From a bacterium (GTDB lineage Bacteria; Actinomycetota; Acidimicrobiia; Spongiisociales; Spongiisociaceae), in contig JAPPHZ010000038.1 of assembly GCA_028820935.1 (NCBI GenBank), positions 1 to 64,000 on the forward strand: DNA of 64,000 nucleotides. The letters run 5' to 3'. Position numbers and translations under genes: made by a program. The notes under the pieces were generated by a model. That model worked only from the letters and a program-made list of their open reading frames with translations, was not told where the DNA came from and did no database searches. Shown here piece by piece: positions 7,563 to 16,332 of the stretch; within the stretch, counting starts at the first letter, position 1, and each line of letters begins with the position of its first letter.

Positions 7563-9106
7563 CCGGCCCCGTCCTTGGTCCATCGCCACGATCCCGGGAT
7601 AGTCCCGGGCAGCCACGACATGCCCAGTTCGGTGAAGTCTCCGCCGACGCCCTCGTCCAGGGCCAGGACCCGGTTCTCGTGCCACAGCGCCGCCCACGGC
7701 AGATCGTGGGTCAGCACCTCGGCATAGCGGTGATATACGGCGGCTCGCTCCTCAGGATCGGCGGCCGCCCGGCCGCGTAGCAGCAGCTCGTCGGCTTCCG
7801 CGCTGACATAGCGCGCGCCGTTGGATCCCTTCGGCGGCATCGACGACGAGTGGAAGTAGATCGCGGTGAAGTCCGGATCGGGACCGGAGGCGCCGCAGCA
7901 GGTATACACGTCGAACCGGGAGTTCTCGTAGTCGCCGACGTACTCCACTATCGGCTTGATGTTGAGCACGAGGTCTATGCCGATGTCGGCGAGGTACCGC
8001 TGGACCTCCCCGAGGAATGGGGCATTGTGACGAGCCGGGATGGCGCCCGGGCCCGTGACCAGATCGACTCTGAAACCATCGGCGAACCCGGCTTCGGCGA
8101 GCAGTGCCCTGGCGCCCTCCGGGTCGTACGGGTATTGCGAGTCAAGGCGGTGGTTCACCGCCCACTCGGGCATGATGAGCGGCGAGCCGATCACCTCGCC
8201 CATTCCCTTGTACACGTCGCGGACGATGGCCTCGCGGTCGATGGCGCGGACCACCGCCTCGCGCACCCTCCGGTCGCCCAGCGCCGGATGGCTGTGGTTG
8301 AAGATGATCGTCCGCCATTCGCATGTCCGGAACGCCTCGACCCTGGCGCCTGGACGCTCTCTCACACGGTCGGCATCGAGCGCGTCGATGAACATGACGT
8401 CGATGTCCCCGGCGGCGAACGCCACGAGTGCCTCCTCGTCGTCGAGCCTCCGGAGCACGAGGCCGTCGAGATTCGGACTCCCGCCCCAGTAAGCATCGTT
8501 GGCGACGAATACGGCATCCCCCCCGGGCTCGAACGAGGAGATCCGGAAGGGCCCGGTTCCGACGGGTGACCGGAGCGACCACTCCGTGTCCTCGACCCGT
8601 TCGTCCGTTGCTACGTCCTCGAGGATGTGCTTCGGGACGATCGGGAATGCCATCGTCGCGAGGAAACCGAAGTGCGGTTCGGCGAGTTCCATGACGACCG
8701 TATAGTCGTCGACCACGCTGATGCCCTCGACCGTCGCGGCGTCTCCCGCGGCGTACGCCTCGGCGCCCTTGATCGGGAGCGCCAAGGACTGGTACCTGCT
8801 CGTCGATCTGGGATCGACGAGCATCGTGTACGTGAAAGCGACGTCCTCCGCGCTGAAGGGTGCGCCGTCGTGCCAGGTCACATCCCGGCGAAGGTGAAAG
8901 GTGTACCGGCGCCCGTCGGCCGACACTTCCCAGCTCTCGGCGAGCTGGGGACCGACGTGAGCTTCTCCGTCGAGGTTGACAAGCTGGTCGAAGATGAACC
9001 AGATGGGGAACCAGCTCGGCATCGACAGGTTGGAGAAGGGGTTGAAGGACGGCGGACTACCGGGCCAGTGGAGCACCAACTCGGAGCGGGGGCCATTGGT
9101 GGGCAT
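7559..9106 (-). CDS. Peptide/nickel-type ABC substrate-binding protein, no signal peptide
   Basis: A 515-residue protein of SBP family 5 (DppA/OppA type). Characteristic stretches are PQLAESWEVSADGRRYTFHL, VTWHDGAPFSAEDVAFTY, GTGPFRI and the central DREAIVRDVYKG. These proteins normally sit outside the membrane, but here the protein begins directly with the mature fold (SELVLHWPGSPPSFNPFSN) and shows no signal peptide or lipobox. The bases upstream of the ATG give no obvious exporting extension; the inverted-repeat element at 9154-9258 lies just upstream. Insertion of that element may have separated the gene from its original 5' end. No permease is adjacent. Confidence 0.85.
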   Translation of the reverse strand: MPTNGPRSELVLHWPGSPPSFNPFSNLSMPSWFPIWFIFDQLVNLDGEAHVGPQLAESWEVSADGRRYTFHLRRDVTWHDGAPFSAEDVAFTYTMLVDPRSTSRYQSLALPIKGAEAYAAGDAATVEGISVVDDYTVVMELAEPHFGFLATMAFPIVPKHILEDVATDERVEDTEWSLRSPVGTGPFRISSFEPGGDAVFVANDAYWGGSPNLDGLVLRRLDDEEALVAFAAGDIDVMFIDALDADRVRERPGARVEAFRTCEWRTIIFNHSHPALGDRRVREAVVRAIDREAIVRDVYKGMGEVIGSPLIMPEWAVNHRLDSQYPYDPEGARALLAEAGFADGFRVDLVTGPGAIPARHNAPFLGEVQRYLADIGIDLVLNIKPIVEYVGDYENSRFDVYTCCGASGPDPDFTAIYFHSSSMPPKGSNGARYVSAEADELLLRGRAAADPEERAAVYHRYAEVLTHDLPWAALWHENRVLALDEGVGGDFTELGMSWLPGTIPGSWRWTKDGAG

Positions 9107-9153
9107 GGATTCTCTCTTTCTGGCGTGAGGGCGGTTTTCGGGTCGTGGTCAGC

Positions 9154-9258
9154 TAGGAGGGTACTGAAAAATGTCCCGTTGGCCCGATAGCCGGAAACGA
9201 AACCCCAGGTCAAGACGGCGCGGGCCAACCTGTCCCCGTCTTTTTCAGCACGCTCCTA
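9154..9258. mobile_element. MITE-like inverted-repeat element, copy 1
   Basis: A 105-bp element with terminal inverted repeats. The left end is TAGGAGGGTACTGAAAAA and the right end, read inward, is TAGGAGCGTGCTGAAAAA, with a second inverted pair TTGGCCCG further in. It is flanked by TA, as expected for IS630/Tc1-type transposition. It matches two other elements at 50532 and 52833 over its full length, in the opposite orientation. It encodes nothing and must depend on a transposase elsewhere. Its right-hand TA forms part of the stop codon of the decarboxylase gene at 9256. Confidence 0.85.
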
Positions 9259-10647
9259 GGCGGGCGAGGCCGGCACGGGCATCAGCCGGGCAGGCAGGCG
9301 GAACCGCCTCGTGACGTCCTGGAGCACCTCTCGCTCGGTGATGAGCTCGGTCTTGGAGCCCGAGACCAGCACGGTTGCCGGGCGGGGCATCGAGTTGAAC
9401 TGCAGGCTCTTGCTCTCGCAGTAGGCGCCGGTGTCCAGGAACGCCACTACATCGCCACGCTCCACGTGGGGAAGCTGGACGTTGAGGGCCAGGTTGCCGA
9501 ACCAGCACAGCGGATCCCCCAGGTTGACCGTCTCGGTGGGTGTCTCGTTGACCCGATCCGTCACGACCGGGTGGTAGTAGAAGCCGCCCGACAGGATGTT
9601 GAGCAGGTGGTTCTCGCTCGCATCGAGTCCGATCCAGGTCTGGCCCACGTCGGAGAACGACTTCCTCATGCCGACACGGGAAACGAGGATGCCTATGTCG
9701 GACGAGATCCCGCGTCCGGGCTCGACCATCAGCCGGGGCTCACCGAGATCATGGGCGTCGAGCCCCTCGCGGAAGTGCGTCGTCATCACCTCGGCGAACT
9801 CCTCTGCGGTCGGAGAGCCGCGGTCGAATCCCATAGGCCCGTGACCTTCCGGCCTCCCCCACGCGAAGCCGCCGCCGAAATCGAAGTACTCGGGCACCCA
9901 TCCGAACCGGTCCTTGAGCCCTCCGGCGGCCTCCATCTGGTCCTTGACGACCGCCTCGTGGACCCGCAGGTCGGGCGCCCAGCGACCGACGTGGTGATGG
10001 AACCCGACAAGCTCGACTTCGGGGGCACAGAGAGCTTGCTCGCACACCGTCTCGAGATCGTCGAGGGCGATCCCGAACTTGTTGATCTCGCGAACCCCCG
10101 GCCCGATCTTGATCCCGGGCGGCCAGTCCGCCTCCATGTCGTCGAGGTCGTGCAACAACAACCTCGTCCGCATCCCGATGCGCGCTCTCATCCCGACGTC
10201 GTGAGCCACCCGGATCACGTCATCGAGCTCGTCGGGGGCATCGAGATGGATGGCGGCGCCGGCCTCGACGGCCATCCGGATTTCCTGATCCTGCTTGTTG
10301 AAGCCGTTGAGAACGACTTGATCGGGATCGGTACCGGCGAGCAGCGTCAGGTACAACTCACCGGGGCCGAAAGCGTCTCCTCCCGCTCCGGCCAGGGTGA
10401 AGATGCGCCTCACGGTGAGGTTGTTGTTGGCCTTGGTGGCGAAGAGGATCTCGGACCGGGGATACCGCGACGCGAACGCATCGTGCCACTTCTTGACGTT
10501 GGCGTGGATCTGGTTCTCCGAGATGACGTAGAGGGGGGTTCCAAACCTGTCGGCGAGTTCGGTGGCGTCCACGTCCTCGACCTGGAGCCGGCCCGATGTG
10601 TTGACCCCTATGTTCTCGTTGAAGGAACGAACGAAATCCCGAGCCAT
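9256..10647 (-). CDS. PLP-dependent decarboxylase, DAP/Orn/Arg decarboxylase family 2
   Basis: A 463-residue protein of the LysA/ornithine decarboxylase fold-III family. The N-terminal barrel has FATKANNN, with the Lys that binds PLP, and later GGGFAWGRPEGHG; the C-terminal domain has VEPGRGIS and FLDTGAYCESKSLQFN, the latter matching the family's GAY block. The insert length and the KANNN motif differ from a plain LysA, so it may act on another amino acid, or be a racemase or ligase-associated enzyme. The start follows GGAGGAGGGG. The TAG stop is built from the end of a MITE-like element, so the last residues (PVPASPA) may not be the original C-terminus. Confidence 0.82.
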   Translation of the reverse strand: MARDFVRSFNENIGVNTSGRLQVEDVDATELADRFGTPLYVISENQIHANVKKWHDAFASRYPRSEILFATKANNNLTVRRIFTLAGAGGDAFGPGELYLTLLAGTDPDQVVLNGFNKQDQEIRMAVEAGAAIHLDAPDELDDVIRVAHDVGMRARIGMRTRLLLHDLDDMEADWPPGIKIGPGVREINKFGIALDDLETVCEQALCAPEVELVGFHHHVGRWAPDLRVHEAVVKDQMEAAGGLKDRFGWVPEYFDFGGGFAWGRPEGHGPMGFDRGSPTAEEFAEVMTTHFREGLDAHDLGEPRLMVEPGRGISSDIGILVSRVGMRKSFSDVGQTWIGLDASENHLLNILSGGFYYHPVVTDRVNETPTETVNLGDPLCWFGNLALNVQLPHVERGDVVAFLDTGAYCESKSLQFNSMPRPATVLVSGSKTELITEREVLQDVTRRFRLPARLMPVPASPA

Positions 10648-10677
10648 CGGTCCCCTCCTCCTCTCAGCCGTGCCGAC

Positions 10678-11604
10678 TCACGAGCGTAGTCGGGCACCTG
10701 GAAGGACGTCCCGGGCTATGAGCTCGAGCTGGGCGATCAACTCCTCGCGGGTGTGAGCCACCACGTGGATGACGAAATGCGTCACGAACTCGGCAAGCCC
10801 CCGAAGCTCGGCAACGATCTGCTCCGGCGATCCCGCCACCATCCGCGCTCCCAGCCAGGTCTCCTCGGGATCGGGTGGCGTCTCCGTGACGAGAACGGGG
10901 ATCCCCAGCGCAATCTCAGGCTTCCCCCGACGTCCCGCCCCCTGCCAACTCGTCTGCAAATGGTCGACGAGGGCGACGAGCTCAGCCTCGGAGAGAACCG
11001 TCGTGGGGTGCCAGCCCTGTCCCAATTCGACCGCCCGCCGGATGGCGCGGCGGCTGTTACCGCCGATGAGGATGGGCGGATGGGGATCCTGGACCGGCGT
11101 CGGCGCGAAGCGAATCTCCCCGAACCTTGCCGAACGGCCCTCGTCGCGGCGCGTCCACAGGCTGACAAAGGTGTCCAGTGCCTCATCCGTTACCGCACCG
11201 CGGGATGCAAAATCGGCGCCGAGCGTGTGGAATTCCTCCTCGAGCCACCCCGACCCCACTCCGAGGATCAGCCGCCCGCCTGACAACGCATCGATGGTGG
11301 CGAGCATCTTGGCCGCGACGACGGGGTTGCGGTAGGGCACCACCATGACGGTCGTGCCCAGCCGGACCCTCTCGGTAACCGCTGCCAGGTGGGCGAGTAC
11401 CACCAACTGCTCGTAGACGTCTTCGCCGAACACGTAGACGCCCGAGGCGGGGATGACGATGTGGTCGATCGCCCAGATCGAATCGAACCCGACCTCGTCC
11501 GCCAGCCGGGCAACGGCGACTATGGATTCCGGTTGGGCGAGGGCCCCGCTGGACGGCACCACGACCCCGAAACGAGGTGCCTGAGATGCCGGTCGATCAT
11601 CCAT
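10678..11604 (-). CDS. LLM-class flavin/F420-dependent oxidoreductase
   Basis: A 308-residue luciferase-like TIM-barrel oxidoreductase. Family blocks visible are FDSIWAIDHIVIP, VRLGTTVMVVPYRNPVVAAK, ATIDALSGGRLILGVGSGW and PPILIGGNSRRAIRRAVELG. These match the F420-dependent subgroup common in actinobacteria. I chose the ATG at 11604 (MDDRPASQ) because the open frame above it lacks homology and lies over the AAC(2') gene. It sits in a run of minus-strand genes with short spacers (30 bases to the decarboxylase). The substrate is unknown. Confidence 0.85.
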   Translation of the reverse strand: MDDRPASQAPRFGVVVPSSGALAQPESIVAVARLADEVGFDSIWAIDHIVIPASGVYVFGEDVYEQLVVLAHLAAVTERVRLGTTVMVVPYRNPVVAAKMLATIDALSGGRLILGVGSGWLEEEFHTLGADFASRGAVTDEALDTFVSLWTRRDEGRSARFGEIRFAPTPVQDPHPPILIGGNSRRAIRRAVELGQGWHPTTVLSEAELVALVDHLQTSWQGAGRRGKPEIALGIPVLVTETPPDPEETWLGARMVAGSPEQIVAELRGLAEFVTHFVIHVVAHTREELIAQLELIARDVLPGARLRS

Positions 11605-11641
11605 CGGTTCGAACCCTAGCCCCGGTGGCTCCCGGGCTCTG

Positions 11642-12175
11642 TTACCAGACGAAGCCCGGACGCCACTCGCAGCTGATCGGATCATCGAGGTCGACAGCGA
11701 CCCCGGCCGCGACGCGCCAGATGTGGATGCACCCGTCGTCGGTTCGAGTCCTCCTCGGACCAGAACCCGTCCGCACGAAGGTGGGGCCGCGCCAGCGCTC
11801 CCACCCGAGGTGCTCGTAGAAGGTGGGCAGCTCCGAATGTAGGGCTCCGAGCTCGTACGTGTCCTCGATGTGACGCTGGGCCGCGGTGAGAACGCTCCGG
11901 GCCAGGCCCTTGCGCCGATCGCGATACCGCGTGCCGACCGCTTCGACGTACCCGGTGCTGATCTCACGGTCCCGAACCGCAAGGAGGCGAGGAACGACCG
12001 AGGCATGGGAGATTGGGACGCCGTCTTCCTCAATGAAGAAGTGCACTCCTCCGATTGCCTGGCCCCAGAGCGCATCCGTGAACCTGCCCTCGAATGCCCC
12101 GTCGAGGAGCTTCCTGATCCTGGTCGCTTCCGACCGGGTCAGTTCCTCAGTGCTTCTCGAGTTCACGGCGCGCAC
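11642..12175 (-). CDS. GNAT acetyltransferase, AAC(2')-I aminoglycoside acetyltransferase-like
   Basis: A 177-residue GNAT protein that follows the AAC(2')-I pattern along most of its length: SHASVVPRLLAV, then GYVEAVGTRYRDRRKGLARS (acetyl-CoA loop), YELGALHSELPTFYEHLGWE, WRGPTFVRTGSGPRRTRTDD, and the ending CEWRPGFVW, which resembles CDWRAGDVW of mycobacterial AAC(2')-Ic. That family acetylates the 2'-amino group of aminoglycosides, and chromosomal actinobacterial members may have cell-wall or other roles. Resistance is possible but not shown. The start could also be the GTG at 12166. Confidence 0.8.
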   Translation of the reverse strand: MRAVNSRSTEELTRSEATRIRKLLDGAFEGRFTDALWGQAIGGVHFFIEEDGVPISHASVVPRLLAVRDREISTGYVEAVGTRYRDRRKGLARSVLTAAQRHIEDTYELGALHSELPTFYEHLGWERWRGPTFVRTGSGPRRTRTDDGCIHIWRVAAGVAVDLDDPISCEWRPGFVW

Positions 12176-12193
12176 GCCAGTCCTTCCGCGGAT

Positions 12194-13417
12194 TCAGGCG
12201 CGCCGGTGTGGCCGGAAGGGCAGGCGGACGACCTCGGCGGCGATCTCAACCGTCTGACCGGCAGCCGACCACAGCACGGTGTGCTGCGCTCCCAGGCTTG
12301 CCGATTCCCTGTCGATGTGGCCGAGACCGATGAGCATCCCGACTGTCGGTCCCCAGGTGACGCTGGTGGCGTATCCCACCCGCCGGCCCGAGTCGATCAC
12401 GGGGAGGGGCATGTCGTGCACCCGGGGAAACATCTGCACGAACTCGCCCCGCTCGAGCTGGTACTCCAGCATCGCCCGCCAGTCGATACTGAGCCCCACC
12501 ATCCGTCGAGGCGCGCCCCCGGCGGCCTGCTCGTCCAGAAGGGCTTGCCGTCCTACGAAGTCCGGTTTGTCGAAGTCGATGAACCGACCCAATCGAAGCT
12601 CGAACGGGGAGCATTCGCGCATCTGGGTAGGGTCGTCGACAGGCGGGGTCGGATCGGGACCGGCCCCCATGTAGTCGGCCCCGATGATCAGCAGGCCGGC
12701 CTCCACCCGAGCGATGTCGATCGCGTACTCCCCGGCGGGGCGGAGGCCGTATTCCTCCCCTGCCTCGACCAGGGCGTCCCACATCGGGCAGGCGCCCTCC
12801 GGCGACACCCATAGCTCGTAGCCGACCTCGCCCGTGAAGCCCTGCCGGCTCACATCGACGCTCGCTCCGCCTATTTCGGTCTTCGCCATCCGGGAGAACC
12901 CCAGGGAGGACCAGTCCTGGCCGGTTGCACGCTCCAGAACCTTGGTCGACTCGGGTCCCTGTAAGGCGAGGATGCCGATCGACGGGCTGATGTCCTCGAC
13001 CTCGACGTCGAGCCCCGCGGCGTTCATCGTGAACCATTGTTCTTGGGGCCCGGCTACGAACACGTAGTCCTCTTCGCCGAAGCGGAAGACGAGGCCATCC
13101 GCCACCATCTTCCCTTCATCGTTGCACCACGGCGAGTAGAGGACCTGGCCCACCTTCTGCGCGACGGCGTTCCTGGGGAGGATCCGGTCCGCCACCCGGG
13201 GAGCATCGGGGCCGCTGATGCGGGTCTTCGACAGGGGAGACATCTCGTTGAGGGTGGCGGCCGTTCGCATCGCCGCCAGCTCCTCCCTGAAGTCGGTATA
13301 GATGTCGGGCACGATGTACGGGGGCCAGGGGAACCAGGAAGATGGCTCGACGGCTGCTGCCGTCCGCTTGTGGAATGGCGTCCCGACGAACCCCTCGACA
13401 CCCAGATCTTCCAACAT
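12194..13417 (-). CDS. GcvT/DmdA-like folate-dependent aminomethyltransferase
   Basis: A 407-residue protein of the glycine-cleavage T-protein fold, which moves one-carbon units from a substrate to tetrahydrofolate. Visible blocks are LNEMSPLSKTRISGPDA, GILALQGPES, DVSRQGFTGEVGYELWV with the folate-binding Glu region, and the C-terminal barrel with DKPDFVGRQALL and VGYATSVTWGPTVG. I start it at MLEDLGVEGF (13417); the open frame above shows no homology. It may be a T-protein, a DMSP demethylase relative or an enzyme for another N- or S-methyl compound. No H- or P-protein gene is near, which argues against glycine cleavage. Confidence 0.82.
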   Translation of the reverse strand: MLEDLGVEGFVGTPFHKRTAAAVEPSSWFPWPPYIVPDIYTDFREELAAMRTAATLNEMSPLSKTRISGPDAPRVADRILPRNAVAQKVGQVLYSPWCNDEGKMVADGLVFRFGEEDYVFVAGPQEQWFTMNAAGLDVEVEDISPSIGILALQGPESTKVLERATGQDWSSLGFSRMAKTEIGGASVDVSRQGFTGEVGYELWVSPEGACPMWDALVEAGEEYGLRPAGEYAIDIARVEAGLLIIGADYMGAGPDPTPPVDDPTQMRECSPFELRLGRFIDFDKPDFVGRQALLDEQAAGGAPRRMVGLSIDWRAMLEYQLERGEFVQMFPRVHDMPLPVIDSGRRVGYATSVTWGPTVGMLIGLGHIDRESASLGAQHTVLWSAAGQTVEIAAEVVRLPFRPHRRA

Positions 13418-13916
13418 GCGGTCTGCTCCCCGGTGCGATGGCGGCGAGTGTACAACCGGCCGGGCGTATTCCTCGTGCCCTGAATCCTGGACCCGGTCTT
13501 GCTGACCAGGCGCCACCGGACCCCCTACCGGTACGAGGGTTCCCGGTACCGCCGGCTGAACGCCCGTGCGTACAAGGGGGTTGAACATGTCACACACCCG
13601 CCGCATACTGTCCGGCAGTCACAAGCACTACCGGTTTCTTACTCTTCGACGTCGAGGGAACCGGAACGGATCAATTCGGAAGCGGACCCGTCGGGGGATG
13701 GCGGAACGCGCCCGGACCGAAGGAGGTGGTGGCTGGGGGATGGGCCCGCCGGGTAGGCCGCGTGTTCGCGATTTTCGCGTTCTTGCGGCTCGGGGACACT
13801 AGCTGGGCTGCTGATAGTGTGAGGAACATCGAATAGCCGCCTGTCCTGCATGTACCGCGGGCCGCTTCATCTGCTCCCGTAGACATGCCAAGCATCGTGG
13901 TAAGGCGGGTCTCACG
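13418..13916. other. 499-bp gap between divergent genes with a dispersed repeat
   Basis: No convincing gene is seen on either strand. Small open frames have no homology and no good start. The stretch contains one copy of a 66-bp dispersed repeat (13719-13784) and presumably the promoters of the GcvT-like gene and the crotonase. A candidate ribosome binding site, TAAGGCGG, lies at 13901-13908 ahead of the crotonase ATG. Confidence 0.5.
13719..13784 (+). repeat. 66-bp dispersed repeat, copy A
   Basis: This stretch matches the reverse complement of 28498-28563 over about 66 bases with scattered substitutions. The best-conserved part is CGCGATTTTCGCGTTCTT, which holds a small hairpin (CGCGA, loop TTT, TCGCG); AGGTGGTGGC and GGGCCC blocks are also shared. 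Both copies lie between genes. It may be a REP-like element or the remains of a mobile element. Confidence 0.65.
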
Positions 13917-14786
13917 ATGGAGGGCGCCGAGTTGGATTACGAGTTCGTCAGGTTCAGCCGGGACGATGCAGTGGCCACGATCACCCTGGACCGTCCGGAT
14001 GCGATGAACGCGCTTTCGCACGGGCTCGAGCGGGAACTCCATCACGCGCTCGACGAGGCCGAGGCCGACCCGGCCACGAGGGCGATCGTCCTGACCGGAG
14101 CCGGACGGGCGTTCTCCGCAGGCTATGACTTCGACGAGGATGTTTCGGGCGGCGACGCCACCACTGCCGCCACGTTGCGCCGATGGCTCGATACCAACCA
14201 GAGAAGCGTCGAGGGCTTCATGCATGTGATGGAACTCTCGACGCCGGTGATCGCCGCGGTAAACGGATGGTGCCTGGGCGGAGGTTTCTGGTACGCGTTG
14301 TGCTCGGACATCACGATCGCCTCCGAGGACGCGACGTTCGGCCAGCCGGAGGTCCGGGGGATTTCTAGTTCGTCCATCCTGTTCGCCGTGCTGGCCGGCT
14401 GGAAGAACGCCCACCGCTACACGCTCACCGGCGACCACTTCGACGCCGCGGAGGCGCTGCGGATGGGGGTGGTGAACGAGGTGGTGCCGGCTGACCGGCT
14501 GCTGGAGCGGTCCCACGCCCTGGCCGCCAGGATCGCCACGGTGCCGCGCGACTCGGTGCGCCTCAACAAGGCGATCACCACCTATGGGTTGGAGGCGATG
14601 GGACTGCGGAACGCCCACAACGTGATGGCGTTCCTGGCGACCATTGCCCACGCTTCCGGCGATTCGCCCGAGGTCCGGCACCTCAACGAGGCATATCGCC
14701 GGGGTGGGATCAGGGCGTTCCTCGACGCTCGCGACGGTCCGTTCCAACCCGAACCCGGCGGGCCGCGGTCTCGCAGAGACGGGTGA
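13917..14786 (+). CDS. Enoyl-CoA hydratase/isomerase (crotonase) family protein
   Basis: A 289-residue crotonase-fold enzyme acting on acyl-CoA thioesters. Visible are ATITLDRPDAMNALS near the N-terminus, the first oxyanion-hole segment GAGRAFSAGYDF, and the second, AVNGWCLGGGFWYALCSD. The acidic catalytic positions after it (FGQPEVRGIS, with Glu in the usual place) fit a hydratase. The C-terminal helices are of normal length. It is 64 bases ahead of a VOC-family gene and may be co-transcribed with it and with the amidohydrolase after that. The exact acyl-CoA substrate is not evident. Confidence 0.85.
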   Translation: MEGAELDYEFVRFSRDDAVATITLDRPDAMNALSHGLERELHHALDEAEADPATRAIVLTGAGRAFSAGYDFDEDVSGGDATTAATLRRWLDTNQRSVEGFMHVMELSTPVIAAVNGWCLGGGFWYALCSDITIASEDATFGQPEVRGISSSSILFAVLAGWKNAHRYTLTGDHFDAAEALRMGVVNEVVPADRLLERSHALAARIATVPRDSVRLNKAITTYGLEAMGLRNAHNVMAFLATIAHASGDSPEVRHLNEAYRRGGIRAFLDARDGPFQPEPGGPRSRRDG

Positions 14787-14849
14787 TCCGGTCACCCTGT
14801 CCACCCGCGGTCTAGCATCACGTGCGTCACCACGATCGAAGGGCGCGCC

Positions 14850-15287
14850 GTGATCACCAGCTTCAACCACTCGGGCATCGTGGTCCGGGATCTCGACGAG
14901 ATGTTGCGGTTCTACACGGAGGATCTCGGTCTCACCGTCCTCGAACGCTACGAGATGGAGGCAGGACCCGAAGGTGATCACGCCGGAATACCGGGAGCGC
15001 GCCGTACGGAGGTCTTCCTCGGTCTCGGGGATGACGGCCACATGCTCGAACTCATCGAGTACCTGGAACCTCTCTCGAGCGACGGCCACGTCGAGCTGAA
15101 CAAGCTGGGAGCGACCCACGTCTGTTTCCTGGTGGACGACCTGGACAGGGCCCACGAGGAACTGGTGGGCAAAGGCGTCACCTTCGTTACGAAGCCGATC
15201 TTCTCGAAGACCCCGGATGGCGACGATTGGGGCGTGGTCTACTTCCAGGATCCGGAGGGCAACTGGCTCGAGTTCATCCAGCTCTAG
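14850..15287 (+). CDS. VOC-family (glyoxalase/dioxygenase-like) protein
   Basis: A 145-residue protein with the paired beta-alpha-beta-beta-beta modules of the vicinal-oxygen-chelate fold. Likely metal ligands are His at FNHSGIVVRDL, Glu at HMLELIEY, His at GATHVCFLVDDL and Glu at EGNWLEFIQL, which is the full set of four. The length and the ATHVCFLV and PEGNWLE motifs are close to methylmalonyl-CoA epimerase and lactoylglutathione lyase. It starts at GTG. With a crotonase just upstream, a role in CoA-ester or aromatic breakdown is possible. Confidence 0.82.
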   Translation: MITSFNHSGIVVRDLDEMLRFYTEDLGLTVLERYEMEAGPEGDHAGIPGARRTEVFLGLGDDGHMLELIEYLEPLSSDGHVELNKLGATHVCFLVDDLDRAHEELVGKGVTFVTKPIFSKTPDGDDWGVVYFQDPEGNWLEFIQL

Positions 15288-15354
15288 GCGAGTCCACTCG
15301 GGTTCCAGAGGTAGATTGATCGGCGGACCGGCCGGAGGCACAGGAGAGGGATAG

Positions 15355-16257
15355 ATGGTCACGGTTGACTGCCACCTTCATTTGACGGAGACGCCCAGCC
15401 AGGTGCCCGACTGGTGGATGACCGAGATGTACCGCCCCTACGGGGGCGTCTTCGGCTCGACCGACGGGGCCTGGATGGTCGATCTGCTGGATCGATCCGG
15501 TGTCGACGTGGGTCTGGTGCAGGGCGCCGACATCCGCCGCACGACCTGGCACCCGGACTTTCCTGAGGAACATGAGGTGTTCGTTCCCAACGACTACACC
15601 GCCGAGCAGGTGGCAATGTTCCCGGATCGGCTCAAGGGGGTCGTCTGCGTGGATCCGATCCGCGATGTCGGGGCTGCGCTGGAGGAGATCGACCGTTGTG
15701 TCCTGGAACTGGACTTCCGCGCCGTCAAGCTCGTGGCGGCCTACCAGCACTACTCGCCCAACGACCGCCGGCTCGACCCCGTCTACGAGCGATGCATCGA
15801 ACTGGATGTCCCGGTGCACATCTTCACGGGTTGGACGCCGACCATCACCGCCAAGCTGGAACACGCCGATCCGGTGCTCATCGACGAGGTCGGCCGCCGC
15901 TACCGGGATCTGAAACTCATCGTGGCCCTCGGTGTGCCGTGGATAGATCAGTGCATGCTCATGGTCGCGAAACATCCGAACTTCTACGCCGATATGTACC
16001 ACTATTCGGAAATGGGACCGGAACCCCTCTACGGGGCGCTGGAGACGTTCCGGTCGCTGTCCGCCCTCGACCGGGTGTTGTACGGGTCCAACAACAGCGA
16101 CAAGGTGCGCGTGGGTCGGGAGGAGTCAACCGTCCCGGACGTGTACCGGAGCGTCAACGAGGTGGCCCAACGACGGGGCGCCGCTCCGTTCTCGGACGAG
16201 GAGATGGCGGCGATCCTGGGTGGTTCGGCCGCCGGCATCTACAAGATCGGCGTCTAG
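15355..16257 (+). CDS. Amidohydrolase-2 family protein, paralogue 1 (metal site altered)
   Basis: A 300-residue TIM-barrel protein of the amidohydrolase-2/ACMSD group, and the first of five paralogues in this window. It keeps the N-terminal HxH (DCHLH, His7 and His9). Other usual metal ligands are missing: the His of iHTG is Phe157 (HIFTGW), the His of AHLG is absent through a one-residue deletion (IVALGVPW), and the Asp of GSD is Asn246 (YGSNNSDK). The IRRTTxHPDxP and VPNDYTAEQ blocks are shared by all paralogues. It may use another chemistry or be non-catalytic. It follows the VOC gene by 67 bases with GAGAGGG before ATG. Confidence 0.82.
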   Translation: MVTVDCHLHLTETPSQVPDWWMTEMYRPYGGVFGSTDGAWMVDLLDRSGVDVGLVQGADIRRTTWHPDFPEEHEVFVPNDYTAEQVAMFPDRLKGVVCVDPIRDVGAALEEIDRCVLELDFRAVKLVAAYQHYSPNDRRLDPVYERCIELDVPVHIFTGWTPTITAKLEHADPVLIDEVGRRYRDLKLIVALGVPWIDQCMLMVAKHPNFYADMYHYSEMGPEPLYGALETFRSLSALDRVLYGSNNSDKVRVGREESTVPDVYRSVNEVAQRRGAAPFSDEEMAAILGGSAAGIYKIGV

Positions 16258-16332
16258 ACCGTTCGACAGCGACGGCCTGTACCTTCCTGCCGCCCCTGCC
16301 AACCGGACGCCGCGGTTCGCGCCTGTGTGGTC

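Noticed and set aside
13671-15362. 563-residue minus-strand open frame over crotonase and VOC genes
   Set aside because: Composition and lack of domains mark it as a shadow of the plus-strand genes.
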